A DNA stretch of 8,410 bases, taken from an uncultured Pseudomonadota bacterium. GTDB lineage: Bacteria > Myxococcota_A > UBA9042 > CAIXZC01. The position numbers and the translations under genes were made by a program. The notes beneath the pieces were generated by a model. It worked only from the letters and a program-made list of their open reading frames with translations. It had not been told where the DNA came from and did not search any database. Positions 1 through 6,195 of this stretch are shown here, piece by piece (the stretch's first letter is position 1; each line of letters opens with the position of its first letter). The stretch is from assembly GCA_937876385.1 (NCBI GenBank), contig CALFHQ010000813.1, forward strand, positions 1 through 8,410, written 5' to 3'.

Positions 1-42
1 GGCGCCTTCTCTCCACCACCCTGAACAACGCCCCCCTGTTTC

Positions 43-80
43 GGATCCGCACCCCCGGTTGCGGAATCCTCTTCTCGTTT
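43..80 (+). terminator. Possible intrinsic terminator of a gene left of the window
   Basis: An imperfect hairpin: GGATCCGCA (43-51) pairs with TGCGGAATCC (60-69) through 9 base pairs with one bulged A, around an 8-base loop. A pyrimidine/T-rich run (TCTTCTCGTTT, 70-80) follows. The layout fits a weak rho-independent terminator reading rightwards, ending transcription from a gene before the window. The T-run is interrupted by C, so efficiency is uncertain. No gene body is seen before it in the window. Confidence 0.35.
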
Positions 81-92
81 CGATGTAGTGCG

Positions 93-101
93 TGCTAGAA
101 T
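93..101 (+). promoter_or_regulatory. Putative extended -10 promoter for the nfeD-qmcA operon
   Basis: TGC followed by TAGAAT (96-101) forms an extended -10 element (TGn plus a 5/6 match to TATAAT). No good -35 hexamer lies 16-18 bases upstream, which extended -10 promoters can tolerate. It sits about 40 bases before the nfeD start and after the hairpin at 43-69, the expected place for the operon's own promoter. This rests on motif reading only. Confidence 0.4.
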
Positions 102-140
102 GGCGCCAATGCCAACTCGAAGAGTGAACGGAGGTGCGTC

Positions 141-635
141 GTGGGAGAGATATTCGGGGAAATCCTAGACCTTCTGGATGTCACCAATGGCTATTTCTGG
201 GTCGTCCTCGGTTTGGTCCTCGTCATTCTCGAGGCCCTCGGCGCCGGATTGGCCTTTGTCAGTCTGGGACTGGCTTCCATGCTCACAGGACTATTGGCCT
301 TTGTGGGAGACTATTCCTTTACAACGCTCCTCGTGGTGATGGGATTGTCGTCCATTGTCGTCTTTGCCCTGAGTCGTCCACTGGCGGCACGTCTGCACGG
401 AAAGGCCACGCATACCAACGTGGACGCCCTGGTGGGAAAGATCGGAGTGATCACCCGCACCGTCGGCGGCGCCAACCACCCGGGCAACGTGAAGGTGATG
501 GGGGAGGTCTGGAGATGCCTTGGAGGAAATGGCGAAGCCTTCGACGTTGACACTTGCGTTACCATTGAGCGGGTAGAAGGGAATACATTGTACGTTTCAG
601 GACCGGTCTCACGGCCGTGCAAGGAGGAGTCATGA
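141..635 (+). CDS. nfeD: NfeD-family membrane protein (YbbJ-like)
   Basis: A short NfeD of 164 residues. Three hydrophobic segments (about 17-36, 38-56 and 59-78) would be membrane helices. They are followed by a soluble region (about 94-154) with the family pattern: ALVGKIGVITRTV, then a G-x-VKVMGEVWR strand, and near the end VTIERVEGNTLYV. This is the small OB-fold domain of NfeD proteins. NfeD proteins are encoded next to SPFH/stomatin-family genes and are thought to work with them in membrane microdomain organisation or quality control. Here an SPFH gene overlaps directly by ATGA, so the pair is one operon. The GTG start is supported by GGAGG at 130-134, six bases upstream. The serine-protease domain of long NfeD proteins is absent, which is normal for the short type. 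Confidence 0.9.
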   Translation: MGEIFGEILDLLDVTNGYFWVVLGLVLVILEALGAGLAFVSLGLASMLTGLLAFVGDYSFTTLLVVMGLSSIVVFALSRPLAARLHGKATHTNVDALVGKIGVITRTVGGANHPGNVKVMGEVWRCLGGNGEAFDVDTCVTIERVEGNTLYVSGPVSRPCKEES

Positions 636-1681
636 ATCCTGTCATCCACATCATGGGCGCCGGAGGAACTCTGGGCGCCATCATCGCCGGATTGGCCCTG
701 ATCCTGGCGGTGATCATCGTCGTAAAGGGAATTCGGATCGTACAGCAATCGGAAGTGATGATTGTCGAACGACTGGGGCGCTATCACCGCACTCTGGTCA
801 GCGGTGTGAACGTCATCATCCCAATCATGGACAAACCTCGAAAGATCATCTGGAGATACGTAATCCAGGACCCAAAGGATCCCAGCATCCAGTTCTACAA
901 GCAGGAAGTCACCGAACGAATCGATCTGCGAGAGATCGTCTTTGATTTTCCTCGACAAAACGTCATCACCAAGGACAACGTCACCATTCAGATCAATGCG
1001 CTCATCTACTTCCAGGTGACCGATCCGGTTCGGGCTGTGTACGAAATCCAGAACCTTCCCGACGCCATCGAGAAGCTCACCCAGACTACCTTGAGAAACA
1101 TCCTCGGTGAGATGGACCTGGATGAATCCCTCTCCTCTCGGGACCACGTCAACGGCAAACTCACCGCGATCCTCGACGAGGCCACCGACAAGTGGGGAGT
1201 CAAAGTCAACCGTGTGGAGCTCCAGGATATCACCCCCCCGGAGAGCATCCTGGCAGAGATGGAAAAGCAGATGCGCGCCGAGCGAGAACGACGAGCCCAG
1301 GTGCTGCAAGCCGAAGGGAAGAAGTCGGCGGAGATTCTGCGTGCCGAAGGGCAGCGCCAGTCTCAGATTGCGGTGGCAGAAGGTGAACAGCAGTCCCAGG
1401 TGCTTCGCGCCGAGGGAGAGGCCCAGGCGAAGATTCGAATCGCCGAAGGAGATGCTCAAGCCATCAAGACAGTCATCCAGGCGGTTGGGAATTCAAGCGA
1501 CGCCGTCAACTACCTGGTGGCGATGAAGTACCTCAATACGCTCAATTCCATTGGCCAGTCTCCCCAGAAGACCGTCTTCCTTCCCCTGGAAACCACCGGT
1601 GTGCTGGGATCCCTCGGCGGCATTCGGGAGCTGTTGGACAAGATGGGCAACAAGCCCGGAACCCCGCGCAAAATCACCTGA
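632..1681 (+). CDS. qmcA: SPFH/stomatin-family membrane protein (QmcA/paraslipin-like)
   Basis: A 349-residue prohibitin-homology protein. Residues about 13-32 form an N-terminal membrane anchor. The SPFH domain follows, with hallmark segments QQSEVMIVERLGRYHRTL, the 'ITKDNVTIQINALIYFQV' strand region and LTQTTLRNILGEMDLDE. After it comes a long charged helix with five tandem 11-residue units, then a C-terminal segment (278-349) with AVNYLVAMKYLNTL. Family members form large oligomeric rings or cages at the inner membrane and are linked to membrane protein quality control and microdomains; the partner is usually the adjacent NfeD protein, as here. The ATG at 632 is chosen because AAGGAGGAG (621-629) immediately precedes it and it overlaps the nfeD stop. 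An in-frame GTG at 617 would lie upstream of that ribosome site. Assignment is secure at family level; the exact subfamily is inferred from length and the nfeD neighbour. Confidence 0.92.
   Translation: MNPVIHIMGAGGTLGAIIAGLALILAVIIVVKGIRIVQQSEVMIVERLGRYHRTLVSGVNVIIPIMDKPRKIIWRYVIQDPKDPSIQFYKQEVTERIDLREIVFDFPRQNVITKDNVTIQINALIYFQVTDPVRAVYEIQNLPDAIEKLTQTTLRNILGEMDLDESLSSRDHVNGKLTAILDEATDKWGVKVNRVELQDITPPESILAEMEKQMRAERERRAQVLQAEGKKSAEILRAEGQRQSQIAVAEGEQQSQVLRAEGEAQAKIRIAEGDAQAIKTVIQAVGNSSDAVNYLVAMKYLNTLNSIGQSPQKTVFLPLETTGVLGSLGGIRELLDKMGNKPGTPRKIT
1298..1462 (+). repeat. Five tandem 11-residue AEG repeats in the SPFH protein
   Basis: Within the coiled-coil part of the SPFH protein (residues 223-277), five consecutive 11-residue units have the pattern (Q/E/K)-I/V-x-x-AEG-x-x-x-(S/A). 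The AEG triplet recurs exactly every 11 residues (33 bases). A hendecad period is expected for an extended helix in a stomatin-type oligomer. The units differ at the DNA level, so this is an old protein-level repeat and not a recent duplication. Confidence 0.8.
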
Positions 1682-1730
1682 CCCAGTCAGACACCGAAAC
1701 CACAATCCGGTCGTGAGTTTTCCACCAGAG

Positions 1731-2480
1731 TCAATCAGCAGACTCTTCGGGCCGCTTCAGGTGAAGAAAGAACTCGATGTTTCCCTTTGGGCCGGGAACC
1801 GGGGACTGCTCCTCTCCCAGAATCTCGAATCCCAACTCCAACGCACACCGGCGAACCCGCTGAACTGCTTCAACATGCTTCTCTGGATTTCGCACGACTC
1901 CGTGTTTGCCGATGTCCTCTCGGGATAGCTCGAATTGTGGCTTCACCATGGGGAAGACATCCCCGCCGGGGGCCACGCACAGCCACACCACCGGGAGAAT
2001 CAGAGTCAATGAAATGAAAGAGACGTCGATCACCACGAGGTCGGGAATTTCATCCAGCAACGCCGGATCGAAGTACCGGGCGTTGGTGTTTTCGAAGAGG
2101 GTCAACCTTGGGTCGTTTCGAAGCTTCCAGTCGATCTGCCCCTTCCCGACGTCGAGCCCAATGACTCGGGCCACCCCTCGCTGGAGGAGGAGGTCTGTGA
2201 ACCCCCCGGTGGAGATGCCCACGTCCATGGCGACGCGTCCCTCCAGAGGAATTGGAAAGGCCTTGAGCGCCCCCTCCAATTTCAATCCACCTCGAGAGAC
2301 GTAGGGAATTGGATTGCCCTTGAGACGCAACTCAGCGTCCTCCGGAATAGCAGTCCCGGCCTTTGTCGATGGACGGTCGTTGACTAGAACGACTCCACCC
2401 AGGATCAGCGCCTGGGCGCGTTGTCGGGTGGGTGCCAGTCCTCGCTGGACCAGCAACTTGTCAAGCCTCTCCTTCTTCAT
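1731..2480 (-). CDS. tlyA: TlyA-family rRNA 2'-O-methyltransferase (S4 + FtsJ fold)
   Basis: A 249-residue protein at full family length. Residues 4-60 form an S4 RNA-binding domain (ERLDKLLVQRGLA, then RAQALILGGVVLVND). The SAM-binding Rossmann fold follows, with motif I as DVGISTGGFTD (86-96), then GLDVGKGQ (108-115), VIDVSF (150-155) and KPQFELSRED (180-189). The K-D-K-E set typical of 2'-O-ribose methyltransferases is visible as K67, D152, K180 and E236. TlyA proteins methylate 16S and/or 23S rRNA and are often annotated as hemolysin A; the methyltransferase role is better supported by the motifs. The gene overlaps the end of xseB by 20 bases on the same strand, a pairing known from other bacteria, so the two are probably co-transcribed. 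The ATG start gives the usual S4 N-terminus; no strong ribosome site stands before it, so translational coupling to xseB is likely. Confidence 0.93.
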   Translation of the reverse strand: MKKERLDKLLVQRGLAPTRQRAQALILGGVVLVNDRPSTKAGTAIPEDAELRLKGNPIPYVSRGGLKLEGALKAFPIPLEGRVAMDVGISTGGFTDLLLQRGVARVIGLDVGKGQIDWKLRNDPRLTLFENTNARYFDPALLDEIPDLVVIDVSFISLTLILPVVWLCVAPGGDVFPMVKPQFELSREDIGKHGVVRNPEKHVEAVQRVRRCALELGFEILGEEQSPVPGPKGNIEFFLHLKRPEESAD

Positions 2481-2694
2481 CCCGGGCGCTCTTTTGCAGG
2501 GTCTCCAGCTTCGTACGAGCCTGATCCAGGCGTTCCTGGGCTACCTTGAGTTGCTTGTACCCCGTCTCGTACAGGGTCAGCGCATCTTCAAGGGGCAAGG
2601 AGCCATCCTGGAGCTTTCCGACGATCCCTTCGACTTCCACAAGAAGCTGCTCGAAGGTGGCTTCCCCTTTTCCTTTGTCCCCTTTGGGAGTCAT
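2461..2694 (-). CDS. xseB: Exodeoxyribonuclease VII small subunit
   Basis: A 77-residue helical protein with the XseB core TFEQLLVEVEGIVGKLQDG (13-31), then LPLEDALTLYETGYKQLK, then an AQERLDQARTKLETL second helix. The family forms two-helix hairpins that bind the XseA large subunit of exonuclease VII, which degrades single-stranded DNA in the cytoplasm. The ATG at 2694 is preceded on the minus strand by AGGAGGG (2699-2705 on the + strand), which fixes the start; longer open reading upstream to 2847 is spurious. It is the first gene of a minus-strand unit with tlyA. The xseA gene is not in the window, and the isoprenoid genes ispA/dxs that often separate xseB from tlyA are absent. Confidence 0.92.
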   Translation of the reverse strand: MTPKGDKGKGEATFEQLLVEVEGIVGKLQDGSLPLEDALTLYETGYKQLKVAQERLDQARTKLETLQKSARDEEGEA

Positions 2695-2804
2695 GGTTCC
2701 CTCCTGGACTATCGCCCGACGACGGGCTAGTATTCCATCTCTGCTCGACCCATGGAGTCTAGCGGGTTTCGTGCTCTGGATAAAGGGAAATGGAGGTGTG
2801 TACC

Positions 2805-3860
2805 ATGGTGGGCCGTTTTCACCCTCACCGATTTTGGGCGGTAACATTGTTCGCCGTCGCTCTTCTGGGGCTGGGATGCAACAAGCCCGAACGCCTCGAA
2901 GAGAAATCCAAGGAGGCTGCAGGACAGCAAGGAGAGAGCGTGGGAAAGGAGGGAACGCAACCCCCCGCCAGCCCCAACCCCAACCAAGAGGCCCCTGGCA
3001 AGCTCCCTCAGAAGGTCGCCGGAGCCGCCGCCGAGGAGGATCCAGCGGAGGAGCAGCAACCCGACGCCGTATCCCTCGAACCCAGCGAGGCTGAACTGAT
3101 TATGGAGAGCTTGAAGAAGCTCAAGGACCAGGCCCTGACAGAGGCCCAATGGGCGCAGGAGCTGCGAGAGCGGCTGGAATCCCTTCGAAACAGGTTGGCC
3201 GAAGCCGAACAAGTGCTCAAGGACCCCTCATACACTGTGGGAGTGCCCTCGAAATTGGACCCGGCGGTTGTGGAAGCGGAGTGGCGCAAGGCAGCCGTCG
3301 ATGCGGGAACCGAGGTGCAGTTCTTTGAGATCACCGAGGCTAGTGTCCACCGAGACGCCATTCCGCCGATGGTTCCAGATCGAAAGCCGTTCCAGATTAC
3401 TATGAATGACGTCAGGGATATCTTCCTGGTCGTTGCTCGAATTCCCCGGGTGGACGATGCCACGATGGAGCGCTTTGTCTCCAACCTTGCAAAGCTGGAC
3501 CGCCTGACTTTGCCGACCCGGGTGCAGGTGTTTGGAGATCGAGTGATCGTCAACGCCGAGGTGTACCGTTGGAGAGAAGTGCCTCTCCCCGAACGGATTG
3601 TGAGACAGAAGGACCTCAAAGAGGAGCTGCGGAGGGCAGGAGTTTCTCTCTCCGTCGAGGAGGTCGTGAAGATGGATCCCATCGGTCACCTCCAGCACAC
3701 CGCCCTCTCCTTCAAAACCTACAATGCGGCTCGACCCCACGTGGTTCAGGCCTTGAAGGCCATAGACCGACTCGCCGTGTTTGAGCTTCAAAGGCAATTG
3801 GTAGAGAGTTTGAAGAAGAAGATCGCCGATGTGGACCTGGGGCAGTTGCGGCACCTCTAG
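2805..3860 (+). CDS. Putative lipoprotein of unknown function
   Basis: A 351-residue protein I do not recognise. The N-terminus reads as a lipoprotein signal: basic residues at 4-9, hydrophobic core about 10-23, then LLGLGC with Cys25 as the only cysteine. Residues 26-95 are a low-complexity linker rich in Glu, Pro, Gln and Ala. Residues about 95-140 are strongly helical and probably coiled coil (SLKKLKDQAL, RERLESLRNRLAEAE). The remainder (150-351) looks like a folded mixed domain, with segments such as DVRDIFLVVARIPRVDD and DRVIVNAEVYRW, and ends in helices. The start at 2805 is preferred over 2790 because GGAGG (2792-2796) lies eight bases before it. It diverges from xseB and precedes the Hxs operon by 163 bases. 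The likely place is the periplasm, anchored to a membrane; the role is unknown. Confidence 0.8.
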   Translation: MVGRFHPHRFWAVTLFAVALLGLGCNKPERLEEKSKEAAGQQGESVGKEGTQPPASPNPNQEAPGKLPQKVAGAAAEEDPAEEQQPDAVSLEPSEAELIMESLKKLKDQALTEAQWAQELRERLESLRNRLAEAEQVLKDPSYTVGVPSKLDPAVVEAEWRKAAVDAGTEVQFFEITEASVHRDAIPPMVPDRKPFQITMNDVRDIFLVVARIPRVDDATMERFVSNLAKLDRLTLPTRVQVFGDRVIVNAEVYRWREVPLPERIVRQKDLKEELRRAGVSLSVEEVVKMDPIGHLQHTALSFKTYNAARPHVVQALKAIDRLAVFELQRQLVESLKKKIADVDLGQLRHL

Positions 3861-3889
3861 CTCCGGCGAGGGATTGCCCGTGTTTTCCT

Positions 3890-3918
3890 TTGCCTTTCCG
3901 TCGCTAAATTCGTATCAT
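3890..3918 (+). promoter_or_regulatory. Putative sigma70-type promoter of the Hxs operon
   Basis: TTGCCT (3890-3895, 4/6 to TTGACA) and TATCAT (3913-3918, 5/6 to TATAAT) are separated by 17 bases, the ideal spacing. It lies in the only intergenic gap before the Hxs genes. Transcription would start near 3925, leaving a leader of about 100 bases before hxsD that contains a short open reading frame. Confidence 0.5.
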
Positions 3919-3945
3919 TGGGTCCACGTTTGGCGGGAAACTGCA

Positions 3946-3993
3946 ATGGAGAACGAAACCAAGATCGAAACCAGTGCCCAGAGGGAAGAATGA
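3946..3993 (+). CDS. Possible 15-residue upstream ORF / leader peptide before hxsD
   Basis: An ATG at 3946 with GGCGGGAA shortly upstream opens a 15-codon frame, MENETKIETSAQREE, closed by TGA at 3991-3993. It is in the same reading frame as hxsD (start 4024), so only this TGA separates the two. It lies where the leader of the transcript from the 3890-3918 promoter would be. It may be a translated leader coupled to hxsD, a remnant of a longer HxsD N-terminus, or chance. No family assignment is possible. Confidence 0.25.
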   Translation: MENETKIETSAQREE

Positions 3994-4023
3994 GCCCTCC
4001 GGTGGAATGTTTGGGGGAAGAAA

Positions 4024-4446
4024 TTGGGGAACGAGAAAGTACTTCAGGTGAACCAGCGAATTTACCCGTTGGAGTCCGTGCTGGCCACGGCCTTCGTCTT
4101 TATCGACGAGTGCTACGTCTTCTTGGACAAGCCGGAGAAGAACAGCATCAGCGTTCGCTTGCGAGGGAAGCCTGACACCACACCAGAAGCCTTCGAGCGG
4201 GTTGTTGGAGAGTTCGAGAACGAGCTGTTGAACCAGACCCTGCGGCTGAAGGTATCAAAGCGCACCGAGAAGATCCGAGACGCCATCGTTCATCGAGCCC
4301 TGTACTCCTCCATGCCTCAATCCATGGATCTGGGATTGGATGATGACGACGATGGGGACTACTTGGATGATCCCCTCGGCATCGCGGTGCCGTGGGAAGA
4401 GAAGTACAGCAAGGAAGATGACAAGGAAGGGAAGGAGACGGAATGA
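4024..4446 (+). CDS. hxsD: His-Xaa-Ser system protein HxsD, with acidic C-terminal tail
   Basis: A 140-residue protein whose first ~95 residues fit the HxsD pattern as I know it: IYPLESVLATAFVF near the N-terminus, a strand ending SISVRLRGK, then FERVVGEFENELLNQTLR and TEKIRDAIVHRAL. HxsD proteins accompany the radical SAM enzymes HxsB and HxsC and the repeat protein HxsA; their biochemical role is not settled, and precursor recognition or chaperoning is inference. Residues 101-140 add a very acidic tail (DDDDDGDYLDD, then EKYSKEDDKEGKETE). The start is uncertain. TTG at 4024 has GGGGG six bases upstream and is the first possible start after the in-frame TGA at 3991; GTG at 4048 is an alternative. 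The stop overlaps the next gene by ATGA, which shows tight translational coupling. Confidence 0.8.
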   Translation: MGNEKVLQVNQRIYPLESVLATAFVFIDECYVFLDKPEKNSISVRLRGKPDTTPEAFERVVGEFENELLNQTLRLKVSKRTEKIRDAIVHRALYSSMPQSMDLGLDDDDDGDYLDDPLGIAVPWEEKYSKEDDKEGKETE

Positions 4447-4658
4447 CCACGGTAGCTTTGGATAAGCGATTCTACGCTCGGGCGGCCGTTGATGAGACCG
4501 TTGAGGCCTTCGGGCATCTGGCGAAGATCACCGTCTCCACAACCAAAGACCGAATCGAGTTGTCCTTTGACGAGATCGATTCGGAGGTGGGGGATGTGCT
4601 GGTTGACGAGTTCCTGAACTACGCGCTGGCCACCACCATTTCCAACAGGGGTTCATAA
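4443..4658 (+). CDS. Second small HxsD-like protein
   Basis: A 71-residue protein that by eye aligns with the first two thirds of the upstream HxsD: DKRFYARAAVDETVEAF against NQRIYPLESVLATAFVF, then a KDRIELSF strand, then VLVDEFLNYAL against VVGEFENELLN. It lacks the TEKIRDAIVHRAL helix and the acidic tail. It is probably a diverged paralog of HxsD kept as a separate partner, perhaps forming a heteromer or serving the second radical SAM enzyme. The ATG has GGAG (4434-4437) upstream and overlaps the hxsD stop. Its own stop overlaps the hxsB start as TAATG, so the gene is locked inside the operon. The paralogy is inferred from manual alignment and is not certain. Confidence 0.7.
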   Translation: MTTVALDKRFYARAAVDETVEAFGHLAKITVSTTKDRIELSFDEIDSEVGDVLVDEFLNYALATTISNRGS

Positions 4659-6148
4659 TGGCGCTTGGTATCGATATGCTGAAGGGAAAGGGTCTGGAGA
4701 ACGCAACACCGTTCCGCTTTGGCAAGTTGGGAGACCAGATGCTCCTCACCAACGAGGTTGGGGAGTGGGCCGTCTTGTCCAACGAAGAGTTTCGACAGTT
4801 TGTCAAAGGGGAACTCCCCGAGGGCAGCGAAAAGTACGAAGAGCTGAAGGTCAAGCTGTTCTACAGGTCCGACGAGGCAACCCAGCAGCTTTCTCAGAAG
4901 TACGCTCGGAAGAACGCCTTCCTGTTCAGTGGCCCCTATCTCCATATCATGATTCTGACCCTGCGCTGCAACGAGGTGTGCGTCTATTGTCACGCCTCTC
5001 GTCGGGACATGAAGGAGACCTCCTACGACATGACCCCCGAGCTGGCTCGGGTTACCGTGGACACCATCTTCGAGACCCCGTCTGACAGCATCACCATCGA
5101 ATTCCAGGGTGGAGAGCCGCTGGTCAACTGGGAAACCATGAAGTTCGTTCTCGACTATGCCGTGGAGAAGAACCGAGTGGCGGGGAAGCAGTTGGAGTTC
5201 TCCCTGGTCACCAATATGGCCGCCATGACCGATGAGAAGCTGGCGGTGCTGATGGAGCATAACGTTCAGATCTGCACCTCCATCGACGGTCCAAAGGAGA
5301 TCCACGACGGCAACCGGCACCTCTCAGGCGGCAGTTCCTACGATCAGGCCGTGTATTGGATACAGAAGGTGGATGCTGCCTATCAGGCCAGAGGACTTGA
5401 CCCCGATCTCTATCACGTGGAAGCCCTCTTGACCGTGACTCGTCAAACCCTGGCGAACCCCAGAGCGGTGGTTGACGAGTATGTCCGTCTGGGGCGCAAG
5501 GCGATCTTCCTGCGCCCGTTGAACCCCTTTGGCTTCGCCGTGAAGACCTTCGAGAAGATCGGTTATTCAGCCGATGAGTTCCTCGACTTCTATCGGGAAG
5601 CCATGGACTACATGATCGAGTTGAACAAGCAGGGTGTGGAGATTCTGGAGAGAACCGCCGCGATCCTGTTGACGAAGATATTGACCCCCTTTGACCCCAA
5701 CTACCTTGATCTCAGATCGCCCTGCGGGGCGGGAATTGGTCAGGTAGCGTATAATTACGACGGGACGGTTTTTACCTGTGACGAGGGGCGAATGGTCTAC
5801 CAGATGGGTGACGATGCTTTCCAGATCGGAACCCTCCCCGGCTCTTCCTACAAAGAGCTGCTGGAGAGCGCTCCTGTAAAGGCGCTCACCGTGGCCTCTA
5901 CACTGGAAGCCAACCCCCATTGCATGGAGTGCGTGTACAAGCCGTACTGCGGCGTCTGCCCGGTTTACAACTACGCACAGCAGGGCGGACTCTTCGGGCA
6001 GATGCCTACAAACACCCGCTGCAAAATCTACAAAGCCGTGCTGGACTATCTGTTCGGACACTTGGCGAGCGGAAACGAAGATCTGCTTGACATTTTCAGG
6101 AAATGGACGATAGTTAGAGATAGGAGCGTGTTCTTCATGCACGACTAG
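4658..6148 (+). CDS. hxsB: Radical SAM/SPASM peptide maturase HxsB
   Basis: A 496-residue radical SAM enzyme. An N-terminal domain (about 15-95) with FRFGKLGDQMLLTNEVGEW and LSNEEFRQF precedes the catalytic core, as in HxsB proteins. The SAM-binding 4Fe-4S motif is C104-x3-C108-x2-C111 (CNEVCVYC). GGEP is at 151-154, and a TSIDGP-type strand at 207-212. The C-terminal SPASM-type region has seven cysteines (C356, C374, C422, C425, C431, C434, C455), enough for two auxiliary clusters, as in peptide-modifying enzymes. It would act in the cytoplasm on the HxsA precursor encoded 47 bases downstream, using SAM-derived radical chemistry on the peptide; the exact modification is not deducible. The ATG overlaps the preceding stop (TAATG) with CAGGGG upstream. 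Confidence is high for radical SAM/SPASM; the HxsB assignment also draws on the neighbouring HxsA and HxsD. Confidence 0.88.
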   Translation: MALGIDMLKGKGLENATPFRFGKLGDQMLLTNEVGEWAVLSNEEFRQFVKGELPEGSEKYEELKVKLFYRSDEATQQLSQKYARKNAFLFSGPYLHIMILTLRCNEVCVYCHASRRDMKETSYDMTPELARVTVDTIFETPSDSITIEFQGGEPLVNWETMKFVLDYAVEKNRVAGKQLEFSLVTNMAAMTDEKLAVLMEHNVQICTSIDGPKEIHDGNRHLSGGSSYDQAVYWIQKVDAAYQARGLDPDLYHVEALLTVTRQTLANPRAVVDEYVRLGRKAIFLRPLNPFGFAVKTFEKIGYSADEFLDFYREAMDYMIELNKQGVEILERTAAILLTKILTPFDPNYLDLRSPCGAGIGQVAYNYDGTVFTCDEGRMVYQMGDDAFQIGTLPGSSYKELLESAPVKALTVASTLEANPHCMECVYKPYCGVCPVYNYAQQGGLFGQMPTNTRCKIYKAVLDYLFGHLASGNEDLLDIFRKWTIVRDRSVFFMHD

Positions 6149-6195
6149 TGCGAACGCATGAAACCAGCCCCGTGCCACCAGGGAGGACGGTCAAT

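Noticed and set aside
617..631. GTG start at 617 for the SPFH gene
   Set aside because: AAGGAGGAG at 621-629 lies inside that extension and is ideally placed for the ATG at 632.
311..1459. Long minus-strand open frame of 382 residues opposite nfeD-qmcA
   Set aside because: It is antisense to two clear family members and its translation is low-complexity (SFGDSNLRLGLSLG-type runs mirroring the SPFH repeats). No domain or ribosome site supports it.
1682..1730. Bidirectional terminator between convergent qmcA and tlyA
   Set aside because: No stable hairpin with an adjoining T-run could be found in these 49 bases.
2712..2727. GCCCGACGACGGGC inverted repeat in the xseB leader as an operator
   Set aside because: The stem is only 5 bp with a 4-base loop, common by chance at this GC content, and there is no second copy.
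2695..2847. Longer xseB start at 2847
   Set aside because: The extra residues resemble no XseB and would run through the upstream region of the divergent lipoprotein gene; the ATG at 2694 has a good ribosome site.
3861..3890. Terminator after the lipoprotein gene
   Set aside because: The only pairing available near the T-rich TGTTTTCCTTTG is a 3-bp GGG/CCC stem, too weak to call.
3931..3946. Sigma54 (-24/-12) promoter, TGGCGGGAAACTGCA
   Set aside because: The GG-to-GC spacing is one base shorter than the sigma54 requirement, and a better sigma70-type promoter lies just upstream.
3918..4175. Plus-strand frame of 85 residues overlapping the start of hxsD
   Set aside because: It overlaps hxsD in another frame, has no family resemblance, and its Gly/Arg/Glu-rich composition is that of an off-frame shadow.
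4619..5320. Minus-strand open frame of 233 residues opposite hxsB
   Set aside because: It is the shadow of the radical SAM gene; the composition is His/Leu/Val-rich, as expected for the antisense of a GC-rich gene, with no recognisable motif.
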